The notes beneath the pieces were generated by a model. That model ran no database searches, had not been told where the DNA came from, and saw nothing but the letters and a program-made list of their open reading frames with translations. Below, one piece after another: positions 25,101 through 33,096 of a stretch of DNA of 64,000 nucleotides. A program made the translations under genes and the position numbers. Origin of the DNA: Heliocidaris erythrogramma (taxonomy: Eukaryota > Echinodermata > Echinoidea > Camarodonta > Echinometridae). Position 1 is the first letter of the stretch. Each line of letters opens with the position of its first letter. The stretch is taken from NCBI GenBank assembly GCA_025617745.1, contig CM046853.1:50646934-50710933 (forward strand), written 5' to 3'.

Positions 25101-25733
25101 CCTTTGCTTTGGCTTTGCTCAATCAAATTAATTCAATAATTCATTGAATGGCACTCAGTTCAGAGACATTATTTATTAATAATAAATAGTGCAAACATTT
25201 AGTTTTAAAGTCTAACTGTAAGCAACTTAGATCCTCATCCAAGTAATTCAATATGAATCGTGCAACAGGGGCTGCAAATATTTATACTAGACAATGCTAG
25301 ACTCAGCGCTTGCAAGAATATGCAAATCATTAACCCACTGAAATTGATTGACATTGTCTTTGAAAATAGCCCCCAAAATGACACGTTTCTCAATATGATG
25401 GGACTGAACAACCAGGCTGACGTGTTACCTTTGAGGTTTTGCTTGTCCCATTTTCATTTCAAACTTTCCTCCCGGTGCAAAAAGCAGATCATCCTCCAAA
25501 GTCTCAGTATGGACTTGATCGGTGACAATACAAATAATCAGACAACAAATTTGGACGCTTTTCCACGCCCACGAAGAAGAAGCAGCCATGTTTTCGAACA
25601 TCTTGATCTTGGCATCGATAGCAGTACAGGCGCCGATTGTAGCTATCGGTACTTCCGCTCGGGGGTGTCCACCCGGCCCGCCACCGGCACCTCCAGGTCC
25701 AGCCCCGCCCCCCTCCTTCCATCTATGCTCCAT
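1017..25733 (-). CDS. POFUT2: POFUT2, GDP-fucose protein O-fucosyltransferase 2 (whole gene, 8 coding exons)
   Basis: In animals this ER-luminal enzyme transfers fucose from GDP-fucose to Ser/Thr of folded thrombospondin type 1 repeats. Coding exons in transcript order are 25429-25733, 21360-21610, 11250-11505, 10517-10583 (or the alternative 7951-8017), 5372-5497, 3076-3256, 1808-1937 and 1017-1173. All junctions have GT/AG and the phases join to one frame: 490 residues from the first ATG, 446 from the preferred ATG at 25601. Human POFUT2 has 429. Numbering from the 446-residue form, [11 protein letters not shown] (65-75) carries the Glu assigned as catalytic base in the human enzyme. VHLRRQDF (305-312) is the Arg-rich GDP-fucose motif, and DQWICAHAR and TYNRFCGD are C-terminal family signatures. 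A hydrophobic signal lies in exon 1. Introns carry many mobile elements, including an 8.3-kb LINE in intron 2. Identification is from family motifs recognised by eye. Confidence 0.95.
1808..1937 (-). CDS. POFUT2: POFUT2 exon 7
   Basis: This exon is 130 nt long, with acceptor CTCCGCAG/AA and donor GCAAG/GTGTGT. It encodes [17 protein letters not shown], then [18 protein letters not shown]. The block [14 protein letters not shown] is essentially the family sequence near the sugar-nucleotide pocket. Confidence 0.95.
2065..2295. mobile_element. Fold-back MITE in POFUT2 intron 6
   Basis: The 231-bp element has near-perfect inverted arms of about 63 bp. The left arm begins GGGGTGGTATTCTGAGATTT and the right arm is its complement ending ATACCACCCC. 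Only scattered mismatches separate the arms, so it is young or structurally constrained. No coding capacity was seen. Confidence 0.85.
3076..3256 (-). CDS. POFUT2: POFUT2 exon 6 (GDP-fucose binding motif)
   Basis: This exon is 181 nt long, with acceptor TTATTCTAG/C and donor GCTAGTG/GTATGT. It encodes [19 protein letters not shown] and [19 protein letters not shown] is the conserved Arg motif of O-fucosyltransferases that contacts GDP-fucose, and VFVATDA is the following strand/loop motif of the C-terminal Rossmann-like domain. Confidence 0.95.
5270..5294. repeat. Interstitial telomere-like repeat (CCCTAA)n
   Basis: About four copies of CCCTAA lie within POFUT2 intron 5, 75 bp from exon 5. 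The motif is that of most animal telomeres. It is short and internal. Confidence 0.8.
5372..5497 (-). CDS. POFUT2: POFUT2 exon 5
   Basis: This exon is 126 nt long and phase 0 at both ends, with acceptor ATGAAG/G and donor ATGAAG/GTAAAA. It encodes [20 protein letters not shown], then [10 protein letters not shown] and VDDWRDMK, corresponding to the RRSMVFARHLREVGDEFR ... DDWMKMK segment of the family. The acceptor lacks a strong pyrimidine tract. An AG four bases further in is rejected because it would break the frame with either exon 4 copy. Confidence 0.92.
6459..6505. repeat. Short tandem duplication
   Basis: A 23-24-base unit containing GGATAAAAGTAATGAACAGT is present twice in a row in POFUT2 intron 4. 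Confidence 0.7.
7951..8017 (-). CDS. POFUT2: POFUT2 exon 4b (alternative copy of exon 4)
   Basis: This exon is 67 nt long, with acceptor CCCTTCTTAG/A and donor TGGAAC/GTAAGT. After the split Arg it encodes [16 protein letters not shown] then VEYWN, again the family block. It is identical in length and phase to exon 4a. By my hand count 11 of 22 residues and 32 of 67 bases match exon 4a. Residues kept in both are SV, R, E, VLHD, G and YW. There is no stop and both splice signals are good, so this looks like an old, selectively maintained exon duplication rather than debris. Use in transcripts is inferred, not shown. Confidence 0.82.
8943..9352. mobile_element. TTAA-flanked non-autonomous DNA element (piggyBac-like)
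   Basis: TTAA sits immediately outside both ends (8939-8942 and 9353-9356). The termini are CCCTTTTGAGACAG and CTGTCCTGAAAGGG. A TTAA duplication plus CCC-starting inverted ends is the piggyBac pattern. There is no ORF of note. It lies between the two alternative POFUT2 exon-4 copies. Confidence 0.65.
9478..9508. repeat. (GA)n microsatellite
   Basis: A run of AGAG repeats with one interruption inside POFUT2 intron 4. Confidence 0.85.
10517..10583 (-). CDS. POFUT2: POFUT2 exon 4a (first of two alternative exon-4 copies)
   Basis: This exon is 67 nt long, with acceptor GACCTTCAG/A and donor TGGGCA/GTAAGT. After the split Arg it encodes [13 protein letters not shown] ... SDYWA, matching the family block SVMLDRAENLLHD ... 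KEYWD. It starts with one base and ends in phase 0, exactly like the copy at 7951-8017. Including both would add 134 nt and shift the frame. Confidence 0.9.
11033..11178. mobile_element. Short MITE with CAGTTAAC ends (pogo/Tigger-like)
   Basis: The 146-bp element opens with CAGTTAACCTTGCATAACTC and closes with the matching GACTTATGCAAAGTTAACTG. It is flanked by TA on the left and TG on the right, suggesting a decayed TA duplication. It lies in the short POFUT2 intron 3, about 70 bp from the exon 3 donor. The family assignment is inferred from the CAG start and TA target. Confidence 0.6.
11250..11505 (-). CDS. POFUT2: POFUT2 exon 3
   Basis: This exon is 256 nt long, with acceptor TGTACAG/TT and donor GCAAG/GTAATA. 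It encodes [13 protein letters not shown], then [11 protein letters not shown] and [12 protein letters not shown], and ends QNITAR. The family equivalents in human are the LQSYAEGW, YRGWFWGY and CLSVQGSAS blocks. The N-I-T sequon falls where human POFUT2 has N-T-S, so it is a likely conserved glycosylation site. The large LINE-bearing element begins only about 140 bp upstream of this exon's acceptor. Confidence 0.95.
12192..15998 (-). CDS. LINE ORF2: AP-like endonuclease plus reverse transcriptase
   Basis: The protein has 1268 residues with no internal stop. Residues 1-240 form an APE-type endonuclease ([12 protein letters not shown] at 15, SLYGPN near 114, CGDWNL near 144, SRSDFFLIS near 206, YRTDHSL near 230). 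It nicks the target DNA. Residues about 535-800 form the reverse transcriptase ([13 protein letters not shown] near 549, [10 protein letters not shown] near 618, [15 protein letters not shown] near 673, catalytic YADD at 719-722, FRYLGIDF near 786). A C-terminal zinc-binding-like cluster C1150, C1153, H1162, C1165 matches the zf-RVT region common in L1/Tx1 proteins. The endonuclease metal-binding motif usually written QET reads QDT (43-45), a conservative change. A Lys/Glu-rich helical linker lies around 330-375. Confidence 0.95.
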   Translation of the reverse strand: MSYIMQDNVTFISMNCRGLGDSRKRQDVLLYLKSKQYDVCCIQDTHFVPDIETEIRREWEGKCFFSFNTSNSRGVAILFKNTLPVNINRFKVDNTGNFVVLDVTLYDYNITIASLYGPNTDNPTFFADLQQIIINFENPHAIVCGDWNLVQDSTLDTYNYLNVNNPRAKQQVNNMKNEVDLCDPWRIRFPDKRYYTWRQPTPFKQSRSDFFLISSELLSLVHKVDILSGYRTDHSLILLSLSLNQIKRGRGFWKFNNSLLKNGSFVSQIKKTIKDTILFYAKDEAKFDQNDCIVGNCEFIINDQLFFETLMMIIRGEAISYASFAKKQRVNMEMDLEKKIEELERKLIIFDDKTSVLEEIDKLKSELEAFRLKTNEGIAIRSRIKWMEFGEKPSKFFLNLEKQNNINKEIRQLSTENGDILDRQSDILKEVFDFYSNLYKEKETDEINLEILLNYPDIPKLSSKLSSLLEGPLSVDEVYSTLKLMKNNKSPGQDGFTVEFYRYFWEDIKYFLVRSLNYAYFSTQLSNSQKMGIITLIPKGNEPRHLLKNWRPISLLNVVYKLASGCIANRLKGVLSFLIHENQTGFLSGRFIGENIRLLYDTLLYTELNDIAGMLLVVDFEKAFDSVSHNFLFKVLDFFNFGPSVKKWIKLFYANASSCVLVNGHCTDRFEIGRGCRQGDPLSPYLFLLVSEILGILMRHSDSLVGLHMNGKTLKLLQYADDTILTLNGSTQDLQRALTILNEFANMSNLKINITKTQVIWIGKNRTFKKEILHEYKLNWISEGYFRYLGIDFSVKLSEMVNHNYQEKVTEIKRQMAIWLKRTLTPLGRVTIIKSLLIPKLNYLLLSFPEPKSEIMNNVNRCFFEFIWHGKPDKISRKQMCQLYIDGGVKMTDIFMHSKSLKISWIRRFISCPSNENFTFHMFLSFLPPSYTSLQLFMGAEHYKELAVSMRNPFWKEVLVAFADLTQSIVDDIACQPLWNNLRIQVNNNVIYFKSWCAKGVRFVNDVLKTDGSFLSYFDFKRKYNVQVNFLQYYGLCNAIRSGFNKSVIPKIMEPTCIIPEALSLILKVKKGCSHIYNSFLKHKVKECKSLTKWKQEFDLDIIIWSSYYQIPYNSTVDINMRWFQITLLNRILYMKDALLRFKLVTDNLCTFCNNNEETIMHIFCSCIYSNKIWAKFELWLSRNNMHIKLTNQNKLFGFHGRNNSALNCIMIVVRKEIFVAKCKNCLPFFENIMSAIKYYYDMEKYICKTNLKEKKFMKKWLQFTQCF
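16022..19127 (-). other. LINE inter-ORF spacer with an internal ~790-bp duplication
   Basis: There is no long ORF in about 3.1 kb between ORF1 and ORF2. Two related blocks (roughly 17270-18050 and 18070-18860) lie in direct order. Matching landmarks are a poly-A run followed by TATCACATGAG (about 17441 and 18200), then GTGGTGATAAACAAGTCAC against GTGATGACAAACACGTCAC (about 17620 and 18406), then CATGACCTGGTG against CATGGCTTGGTG. It may be a promoter/regulatory repeat of the element or an old secondary duplication. Confidence 0.6.
19128..20147 (-). CDS. LINE ORF1: coiled-coil/RRM nucleic-acid-binding protein
   Basis: The protein has 339 residues. Residues 1-95 form a Thr/Ser-rich N-terminus with a basic start. 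A heptad-rich coiled coil spans about 100-180 ([26 protein letters not shown]). An RRM-like domain spans about 183-262 ([11 protein letters not shown], then DPIIVRFG), and a C-terminal basic domain about 275-330 ([15 protein letters not shown]). This is the L1 ORF1p layout: a trimerising RNA-binding chaperone that coats the element's RNA. The ORF is intact and lies about 124 bp from the element's 5' end. Confidence 0.9.
   Translation of the reverse strand: MSKRSKSTRPERDPYLLRNKETNNPTTSDTTQVETTLSALQATTGATSGTQTGETSSTTDPLLITPGCTTNPTHCSFTSAKDKMAPPVSTRDTDMVSHSDFVKTTEKIIEKLDTLNANVTVIRSEISEMRVDMSDLQTAVADSGARLTAIESDVLPKMQKKNENLENELKQMIMAMEIHDRKMNLLIYGVEKKKDERVIEVVRNIFQKLGFCQEEAQYIFIANAHRLPRRVIPGSEQRGHDPIIVRFGAMLERDSVLNAYQRAQFRPVTSEGQAAVRHTFRIVTDLPAPLKRKRFLLEQRAYQMRKNENKSTRIKLNGVNLHLECREKGSSSAWRVVNE
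21360..21610 (-). CDS. POFUT2: POFUT2 exon 2 (catalytic N-terminal motif)
   Basis: This exon is 251 nt long, with acceptor ATGCAG/G and donor AAAA/GTAAGT. It encodes [20 protein letters not shown], then [24 protein letters not shown] and [11 protein letters not shown]. These are continuous, highly recognisable POFUT2 blocks of the first GT-B domain, including the [11 protein letters not shown] loop with the putative catalytic Glu. It ends one base into the Ile codon finished by exon 3. Confidence 0.95.
21960..22115. repeat. Partial copy of the 46852-47392 fold-back element arm
   Basis: The stretch containing GTAATCCATCAAACAG, TTGGCAACTC, CCTCTCCCATTAG and CAGTTGTTGAT follows the same order of words as the left arm near 46970-47090. 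It is diverged and incomplete, in POFUT2 intron 1. Confidence 0.55.
22600..25428. other. Rest of POFUT2 intron 1: unclassified repeats, no gene seen
   Basis: It contains a (TA)n run at 23612-23636 and a GC-richer island at 24450-24520. The stretch around 22740-23800 reads like repetitive, non-coding DNA; its GCGGCGGCCTTC word recurs near 27549. I see no convincing exon apart from the POFUT2 ones. Confidence 0.4.
25429..25733 (-). CDS. POFUT2: POFUT2 exon 1 (signal peptide and start)
   Basis: The frame opens right after in-frame stops (TAG TGA ATG). Three in-frame ATGs are candidates: 25733, 25601 and 25589. I prefer 25601 or 25589, because the segment [13 protein letters not shown] then sits where a cleavable signal peptide should be and the protein has family length (446 or 442). 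The ATG at 25589 has A at -3 and G at +4. The first ATG would add a Gly/Pro-rich stretch of 44 residues not expected in the family. The exon ends ...CCTCAAAG before GTAACA, leaving two bases of the Arg codon that exon 2 completes as RYLLYDV. Confidence 0.88.
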
Positions 25734-25814
25734 TCACTAGATTCATTGTTGTTGTTGTTGTTGTTGAAGTAAAAAAAGAATGGCACTTTTGACCACTAGA
25801 GTCCTGTGTGCCAG

Positions 25815-25835
25815 TAGCTATATATATAAATAGTC
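25815..25835 (-). promoter_or_regulatory. Possible TATA-like element upstream of POFUT2
   Basis: The minus strand reads TATTTATATATATAGC about 220 bases upstream of the preferred start codon. It could be a TATA box, but AT-rich runs are frequent in this window and the transcription start is unknown. Confidence 0.2.
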
Positions 25836-28800
25836 AGTCGGTCCGTCAGTCATAGAATAAATCATTAGCATAAAACTTTATCAATCATTTCTACTAGTAC
25901 AATTTTCTTAATATATCTTCCAAAACATGCCTTTAAGAATCAATCGTAATTCAAATATGTTTATAGAGTATTTTCCACATGAGCATATAATGTTGAAAAG
26001 TATTTTCCACATGAGCATATAATGTTGAAAAGGAGTATACATTGTAATATTTCTGCAACATCTGTTTGGTGTTTTATTTTAACAAACCAAGTAGAGAATA
26101 TTTAAAGCCCAACATCAGTTCATTATAATAACTTATTCAATGGATAACAAAGCTTTTAGTATGTGAAGCTTTTGATGCAGCTAAATGCCTGCTCTAGATT
26201 CATTGTACGTGCTATATTGCATTTTGAATGAACATTTCTATAATTTAAATAATTTCGCAACTGAAAAAAACCAACTTAAATCTGATAACGCAATATGGTT
26301 TAATCCACGCGTTTGATTTTTGGACTTGAGTGCTTTGTAAGAGGCCTGTAACGATGGGTTAATATTCTTCTATAACCCGCTTCCCCTTTTCTTTAAAATA
26401 TCAATGCAAACATGAATTAATAAATGAAGCCTTATTTGCTAAATTGCAAGGATGAATTAACTATTCTCCATGGACCTTCATTATATTATGCATCACGAAA
26501 AGGAATAGAAATATATCATTCATATTTTAAACAGCTGACAAGACTCATTCGGTATCCATTTCTATTATTTCGATGGCAATGTACAAGGTACCAGCTATAT
26601 AATTATCCCGCCACTCTTTCGTGGTCATAAGTTGCGTGGTACATGTCACCCTTTTTTGTACTTTTTGCTTTTCATTTTGCTGTATTATCAGTATATTGCT
26701 TGCATGGTGTGGCGATCGAGCTGTAGAAATTTGCAGAAATTATAAAATGCTTGAGAAGGATTCTGATTACTGACCCACTTGAACAAATGCTTCACCCTTG
26801 AGATTAGCCTATAGATATTTCCCTGTAAAATACCCCCTCTGTTTCAAAAGTTCTCTTGAAGTTCAATTTGTAATAAAAACAACAACAACAAAAAATTGCG
26901 TATACAAACCTGTACAAAGGGCAATTTTTATTCTTGAAGAGGAGGGGGGGGGGATAATAAAGGATATATAAGGCACAATAAAAGTTTTACGCTAGGAATA
27001 GGGGGCTCTTCTCAGGGTGGGTACACTTATGATGGCACAGGCGGATCCTTATAACGGGGGGGGGGGGGTCGGCTTTCCTCCTACTGAACAACTACAGTTA
27101 ACAGCAATTATAACGATAATTTATGATCATAAATTGCACAAAGGATAGATAAGAATTATAGCGTCTCTGCGAATTGAGTTCGGTCGCTTCCCATTATTCT
27201 CCAGACGAAATTCTGAATAGGAAACCCTGGTCCACCCCCTTTTTTATAGTAAAAAAAAATCGGTACTTTAACATTTTATCTTCTCCCGCGCATTTATTAT
27301 AGAAGTTATAATATTCTTGGAAGTACTATCTGTTGGCCATCCACACTTTCGCGTGCGTCCATGCACACTAACACGCACAAGCAACACGACACATCTAGCC
27401 CCCTAAATATTTTTTTTCTATTTATGACTTTAAAATCATTAACATAAAACTGGACTTTACTGTATTTCCATATAGCCCATCATACATTTCTTAAGTACTT
27501 TTAGATATTTATTATTGCCGACCGTCTTATTCAAGCTCTGCTTATAACGGCGGCCTTCTGCTTCAAAATAGACACCAATATACAATTGTACATAATGTGT
27601 ATCTCGGGTCATATAAATATCATTCATGTATTATTTCTTTGTATGATTCTTTGATTCTGCAAATTATTTTGTAATACCTCACATAACAATTGTAACTTAT
27701 ATCGCATAAATTAGCCTACATTTATCATGTACATCTGCAATTTATATATGCAATTTACTGACAGTGTTACACCAATTATTTGAATCAACGAGGTGTAAAT
27801 TTAATTTGTTTATATGGCAATTGATTTGTTATTTTTGTTATTGTAATTTGAGAATTGACTGAAATGCTGAAAATAAAATCTTTTCAAACAAACAAACAAA
27901 TTACTAAACTATTTCAAAAGTCAGACTAATTTTTTTTAATTCAAATATCATAGTAATGAGGGTTTGAAGAAATGGTTGATTCTAAATTGAGGAGGGAACT
28001 GGGGATGGGGCTGAGTAGAAGAACCCCCTTAGTTATTCCCATTTTTACACGTGTAAATTTCACATGTTCCTGTTTTAAGAGATATCATGAAATTTCAGCG
28101 AGTGAGTATAATCAGATAATGGAATGGTCTAATAGGGGATAATCCCTATACCTATATAGGGTATACCTAGGATATACATAGAAATTTTGCATTTTTCCTC
28201 GACCCTGAAATATTGCCATACGTGAGACATGATGAGGATGCTGGAAAGTATATTATGAATAAGTTAATTGCCTAATGATCTTACTATTTTTTGTTTGTTT
28301 GTTTAAAAAAGAATTATATGAGGGCGACGTTTAGAGGGGCTCACCCCTCAAGAGTATTAAAGCTTATTGTACTTATTATCATTTCTTCTACATTGTATCA
28401 TGTCTAAGGGGAATATCACGCCTCGGACTTACAGTGCGGGTGTGTTTACGGCACTGTGTGGGCCAGATGTGTGTGTGTGTGTGTGTAATGATTAACCTCA
28501 TTTGCACGGTGATTATCGTTTTTTCTCAAAAAAGGGTGGTGGTGAAATGTAAAACTAATTTGAATAACCTTTCTCTGCATCCAAGGTGAAATAGAACTCA
28601 TTCAATATGGTCTAAATATTACAAATCTCTCATTTATCGAGCGAAATAAGGCCAGCTTGAAGATAAATTGTCTGCTCAAAAAGCCACTGACAATAATTTT
28701 AACAAGATCTATTTTCCTGCATAATCTATTCCCCTAGAAGAATAATCTATTCTCAGAGTAAGACACAGGTACACGTATACGTATGACGTATCAATTTGTA

Positions 28801-29488
28801 GATAATCCTCGATCCAAATATTGTTATCATTTTGTAATATGTCATATTAAGGGCATTGGCATTGCCTTCGGTCATGAAAAGCGCTATTATAAGATCTGAT
28901 ACCAGTCGTAAGTATTACTATTATCATAATCCATGCACAGTCTTATAAAAGATTTCTTCATCGTCACGCAATTCCTCTCTTCCTTCTTATTCTTTCTTTT
29001 CTTATTCTTTCTTTTCCTGTCTATCTCAGTTGGGTTTTTTTTTCTCTCTCTCTACCTTCCTCTTCATCTTTCTTTCTTTCTTTCTTTCTTTTCTTGTTTT
29101 CCCTCACTCTCCACTTCTCAACCCTGCTCTTTCGATCTCTTACCATTACCGCTGGCTATACTAAACAATACAACCAGATTTTGATTGGTAATATCCTAAC
29201 AAGTGCTTAACCATCCTCCATGGAATTTCGTAGGAAATGTTTAGTAGTATCTCCTAAACTGTGAAAATGCAACGTCTTGCATAGACGATCATAACATTGC
29301 AGTTTTATAGCTTAGATCCTTGAAAATTCACATGAAATTTAGACGATACTACTACAACATTATCTACCAAATTTTACTGAGGATGTATATTAAGTACTTT
29401 TTAAGGTCTTGCCGTTCAAACTCTCGTTGCATTGTTCTCAGATACCCCGTACATGACCATAATTATATGAAAATACCATATTCAGACT
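25836..29488. other. Intergenic, no gene seen; small tandem repeats and a possible retroposon 3' end
   Basis: A 32-base unit (TATTTTCCACATGAGCATAT...) is present twice at 25971-26035. Around 27530-27899 a stretch ends GAAAATAAAATCTTTTCAAA followed by (CAAA)n, which looks like the tail of a retroposon in plus orientation. There is a (GT)n run at 28471-28487 and a CT/TTTC-rich stretch at 28970-29095. No supported ORF. Confidence 0.5.
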
Positions 29489-30400
29489 GTTTGACATAGT
29501 GTGACACACTGTGAAAATCGGGTGTGAGTGCACCACAGTGGTACAACATCATTGATTTGAAACACTTTCGCCGAGTTGACTGTAAGAAAACACTTGATCA
29601 CACTGTGGGACACCATGTATTTTTTCCCTGTTATGACTTATGAGTCACAATGTGTAATGCTGTGTAACACAGTGTTACAAAGTGTGACAAGCTGTGAATA
29701 CAGAATTACGAGCGCGTGGCACAAAAGTGTGACACAGTGTGGTCATAGAGAGAATTAAAGAGTGTGTAGCGCCACAGTGTGACAAGTTGCATGTGACCAT
29801 AGAATATACAGAGCGTGTGCACCAAAGTGTGTTACAGAACCATAAACCACGGTATTCCAAATGATAAGATTACATAGTGTGTGCACCACAGTGTGACATA
29901 CTGTGACACCGTAGGATTACAGATCGTGTGCACGACAGTGTGACACAGTGTGGTACACTTTTCCAAAGGATAGAATTATAGAGCGTGTGCACCACAGTTC
30001 TCCCTGACCAAAGTGCGACACACTCTGTCCATAGAGGGAATTTAAAGAGCATGTACACCACAGTGTGATACAGTGTGATACACTGTGACTATAGGAAGAA
30101 TTACAGAGCATTCAGCACCACAGTGTGACCTACTCTGTCACAGTAACTATAGAGCGGAGAATTACAGAGATTATGCACCACATTGTGACACAAGGTGACA
30201 CTCTGTGATCATATAGTGAGAACACAATGCTGCGACCAAAGTGTGACAGTGTGACGCTCTGTAACCATAGATAGAATTATAGAGCGTGCGGCACCATAGT
30301 GTGACTCACTCTGAACGAAGAAAGAATTACAGAGCGAGTGTAGTGTCACAACTCTTACTATGGAGAAAATTAAAGAGCGTGTGCATCAAAATGTGATGAC
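29489..30400. repeat. Diverged tandem array, unit about 60 bp
   Basis: About 14-15 degenerate units follow a common order: CACCACAGTGTGACACAGTG, then ACCATAGA, then AGAATTACAGAGCGTGTG. CACAGTGTGACACAGTGTG contains short inverted repeats of its own (CACAGTGTG, CACTGTG). Units differ by indels and substitutions, so this is an old minisatellite/satellite patch, not a CRISPR array. Several short ORFs called across it are artefacts of the repeat. Confidence 0.85.
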
Positions 30401-32773
30401 CACGGTGATGCTTTAAAACTCTTTCATCATGTTCATAGTGTTGACTATCAGGGAAAGCACTCCAGCCATACTGTATGACACGACGTTCTTTCTGGTAGGT
30501 ATTATTAAGCAACGAATATGAACAAATGCAAATACACCTCAATATTAACTTCAATATTCACGTTTATACATTTTCTCCCTGATATATACATAGCACAATG
30601 TATACAATATATGATTTTAATATTGTTATCCTCTATTTGTAAGAATTAACAAATATATTTTACGATATAGTATGAAGAATCTACATTTAACTTCCAGCAA
30701 CATTACAAACAATGTCTTGAACAATAATTGACCAGCAGACCGAATTGCAAACTGTGACAGCAACAGAGTTATGGCAATATATCTTAATGTAATATCACTG
30801 AGAACAAGAGCACGCACATGAAAATTCATGAATTTCAATCTTTGAGAAAAACTCCTCTTATACACCGGTCATGACTGAAAGAATCATGACAACCGGATCA
30901 ACATATTTTGATGAGTGGCATTTGGTTGATATAAATCTGCTGCTCTCGACTTGCAACACGTTTTAAACAGTCTTATTACATTGTAACTTGATGATTTTAA
31001 TGAGTTAAGGACATGTCTTCGCACGTTTTTTATAACAGAATTTTTCCATGACATTCCTACTTTTATTGTAAATCTCCCCATTTTTTTTGTTCTCAGAAAT
31101 GGCATGCACATAAGACAATCATAAAGAACACATATCTGTATTATTTAAGCAAATAATAATGTTATTGGGTATTGATGTCATTCTAAACGTTATAATGAAA
31201 TCACATTTTATCCGCAGATTGTATCCCGGCTGTGCCCATACTCCTGATCTTGTAAAATAACCTTTATGGGCATGGATACATGGCGCCTTCTGCGAACTAA
31301 AATTAACCAAGCTTGCGTGTTTGGTTCGGGTAATCTGTTCATTTAAAACAAGAAAATTATTTATTTCCACACCTGTTTGCTGCGGCAAAATGAGCGCAAA
31401 TCAACAGTGAAGGTTACAGATTTAGTGATAATGTGTCAAAGCTAGGAAAGAACACACATAATGCCCACGCAATATCCTACTTTGATTTCAGGTGGTCAAA
31501 TGTTGACGGGTAAACGAGGGCAACAATTTATTTTCACTTTTATCAGAATAAAAATTTTAAATCTGCGAACATCTACAAATTTAAATGAAATGAAAACGGA
31601 ATGCATTAATGATATGAATAATATCGTAAAATATATCGTAAGTTTTGCTCAAGTATTACTTCACTGAGGAAATACATATTGAAAGCAAGTATTTCAAAAG
31701 GGAAAATAAGTCCATGACAAACATTTTTCAAAAATCCCCCAAGGCAATTTTGATAGCCTATAGTGCTACACCTATTGAAATGTGCAAACATTATTTCAGT
31801 GACATGATTTCTTTCGGTTACATATATTCATTTGTTGAAATTATTTGCGGTCCTGTTTAAAAGCGGAGTGCATAATGACATAAATAATTGTGACTCGATG
31901 ATATTTCCTTTTGTATGCTTTTGTTTTCCTTCTTATATGATTACATGATTCCATCCCGTGTAATTTGCGATACATTTGAAACAAACTGAAATATTTTCAT
32001 GTATCAATGTGAAATATAAATAATAGAGAGATTGATTTGGTAAAATGGATGACGGAATCAGTGTAAAAAAGAAACATTACAATGGCGGTAGAATCAAACC
32101 ATGAGCAAACATCCCTATTCCTTTCTGAACAGAATTTCATTAAATATGGGGGGAAAAGTCGAGTTTTGATTGGCCAGACAACTGTCACTTTTTTAAAAGA
32201 ACAATTCAATGCCTTGACCATGTATAATATAAATCAGACTATGTATAATATAAATCAGACTTTAGATTGTGAAGTCAATTTCTACATCATTATTGTTCTT
32301 CGCTTCCCTATATGCAATCCAATTTGAACCAGAAGTCTTCCTCTCATAATCAATTTGAAATGATTACGTTATATGTTTCTTCATAATTTGTCTTGAGACA
32401 TCATTCTCTAGATTCCTCTATTACAAATTGTATATCGGATTTGTAATGGAAGATTAGGGTAAGTCTAATCTTAAGTTCCCTTTGAATTAAAATTCACTAA
32501 GAAGTGGGATATCTTGATGCATTATAATACGAAACGCGATGTGACATCTCATCCATGTGAACAGCGAACATATTTCGAATTTCAACGACCAACCCCCCCC
32601 CCCCCCCCTGGACATGACCTAAGATATCTTTTATTTACCAATTGACCAATCGTGCAGTTGGTATTACGTTCATGCTGGTAGAGTGTAAGAATTGTGCAGT
32701 TTTAGTCAAGCTCCATTGACCGGAAGACTTTGCTCATTTTGCTTTGAAAGCCGGAGTTCCTTGGTATACCCCA
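30401..32773. other. Intergenic, no gene seen
   Basis: AT-rich sequence with only short unsupported ORFs. A 19-base word (TGTATAATATAAATCAGAC) is directly duplicated at 32220-32258, and a 16-base C run lies at 32593-32608. Confidence 0.5.
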
Positions 32774-33096
32774 GGGCCCTGTTTAATAAAACTTGTTATC
32801 AATAACAAGTCACAATGACTGTTATAAGCTACTGAAATCAGAGAATTTGATTGGCCGAGAGCAAAATTGTCACACATCTGCTCTTTTGCCAGTCGTTTAT
32901 ATATTTCTCAAACTTTTTACCTATTTACTGTACATTATACTTGATCTGAGTTCTTTTGAAATTGACAGTTATGCTTGTAAAATAACTTCTGAAAAATTGT
33001 TTTGATGTAAATGTGGAATGTGGAACAAATAAACTTCAAACTTCAAACTTCAAACTTCAAATTGTTATTGATAACAAGTTTTATGTAACGGGGCCC
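32774..33096. mobile_element. MITE of the GGGCCCTGTTT family, copy C, interrupted by a retroposon end
   Basis: The left arm GGGCCCTGTTTAATAAAACT and the right arm AAGTTTTATGTAACGGGGCC flank the family core (ATAAGCTACTGAAATC, TTGATTGGCCGAGAGCAAAA). A 178-bp foreign piece (32881-33058) splits the copy. Confidence 0.75.
32881..33058 (+). mobile_element. Retroposon 3' end with (ACTTCAA)n tail, nested in a MITE
   Basis: It ends AACAAATAAACTTCAAACTT with four tandem ACTTCAA-type units. AAATTGT flanks it on both sides (32874-32880 and 33059-33065) as a target duplication. A microsatellite-like 3' end and 5' truncation are typical of CR1-like and related LINE insertions; the exact family is not determined. 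Confidence 0.6.

Noticed and set aside
25260-25772. Plus-strand ORFs of 170 and 72 codons opposite POFUT2 exon 1
   Set aside because: Shadows of the real exon. GC-rich coding sequence leaves the other strand open.
29489-30400. Could the regular repeats be a CRISPR array?
   Set aside because: The units are diverged throughout with no constant-repeat/unique-spacer pattern, and the DNA is eukaryotic.
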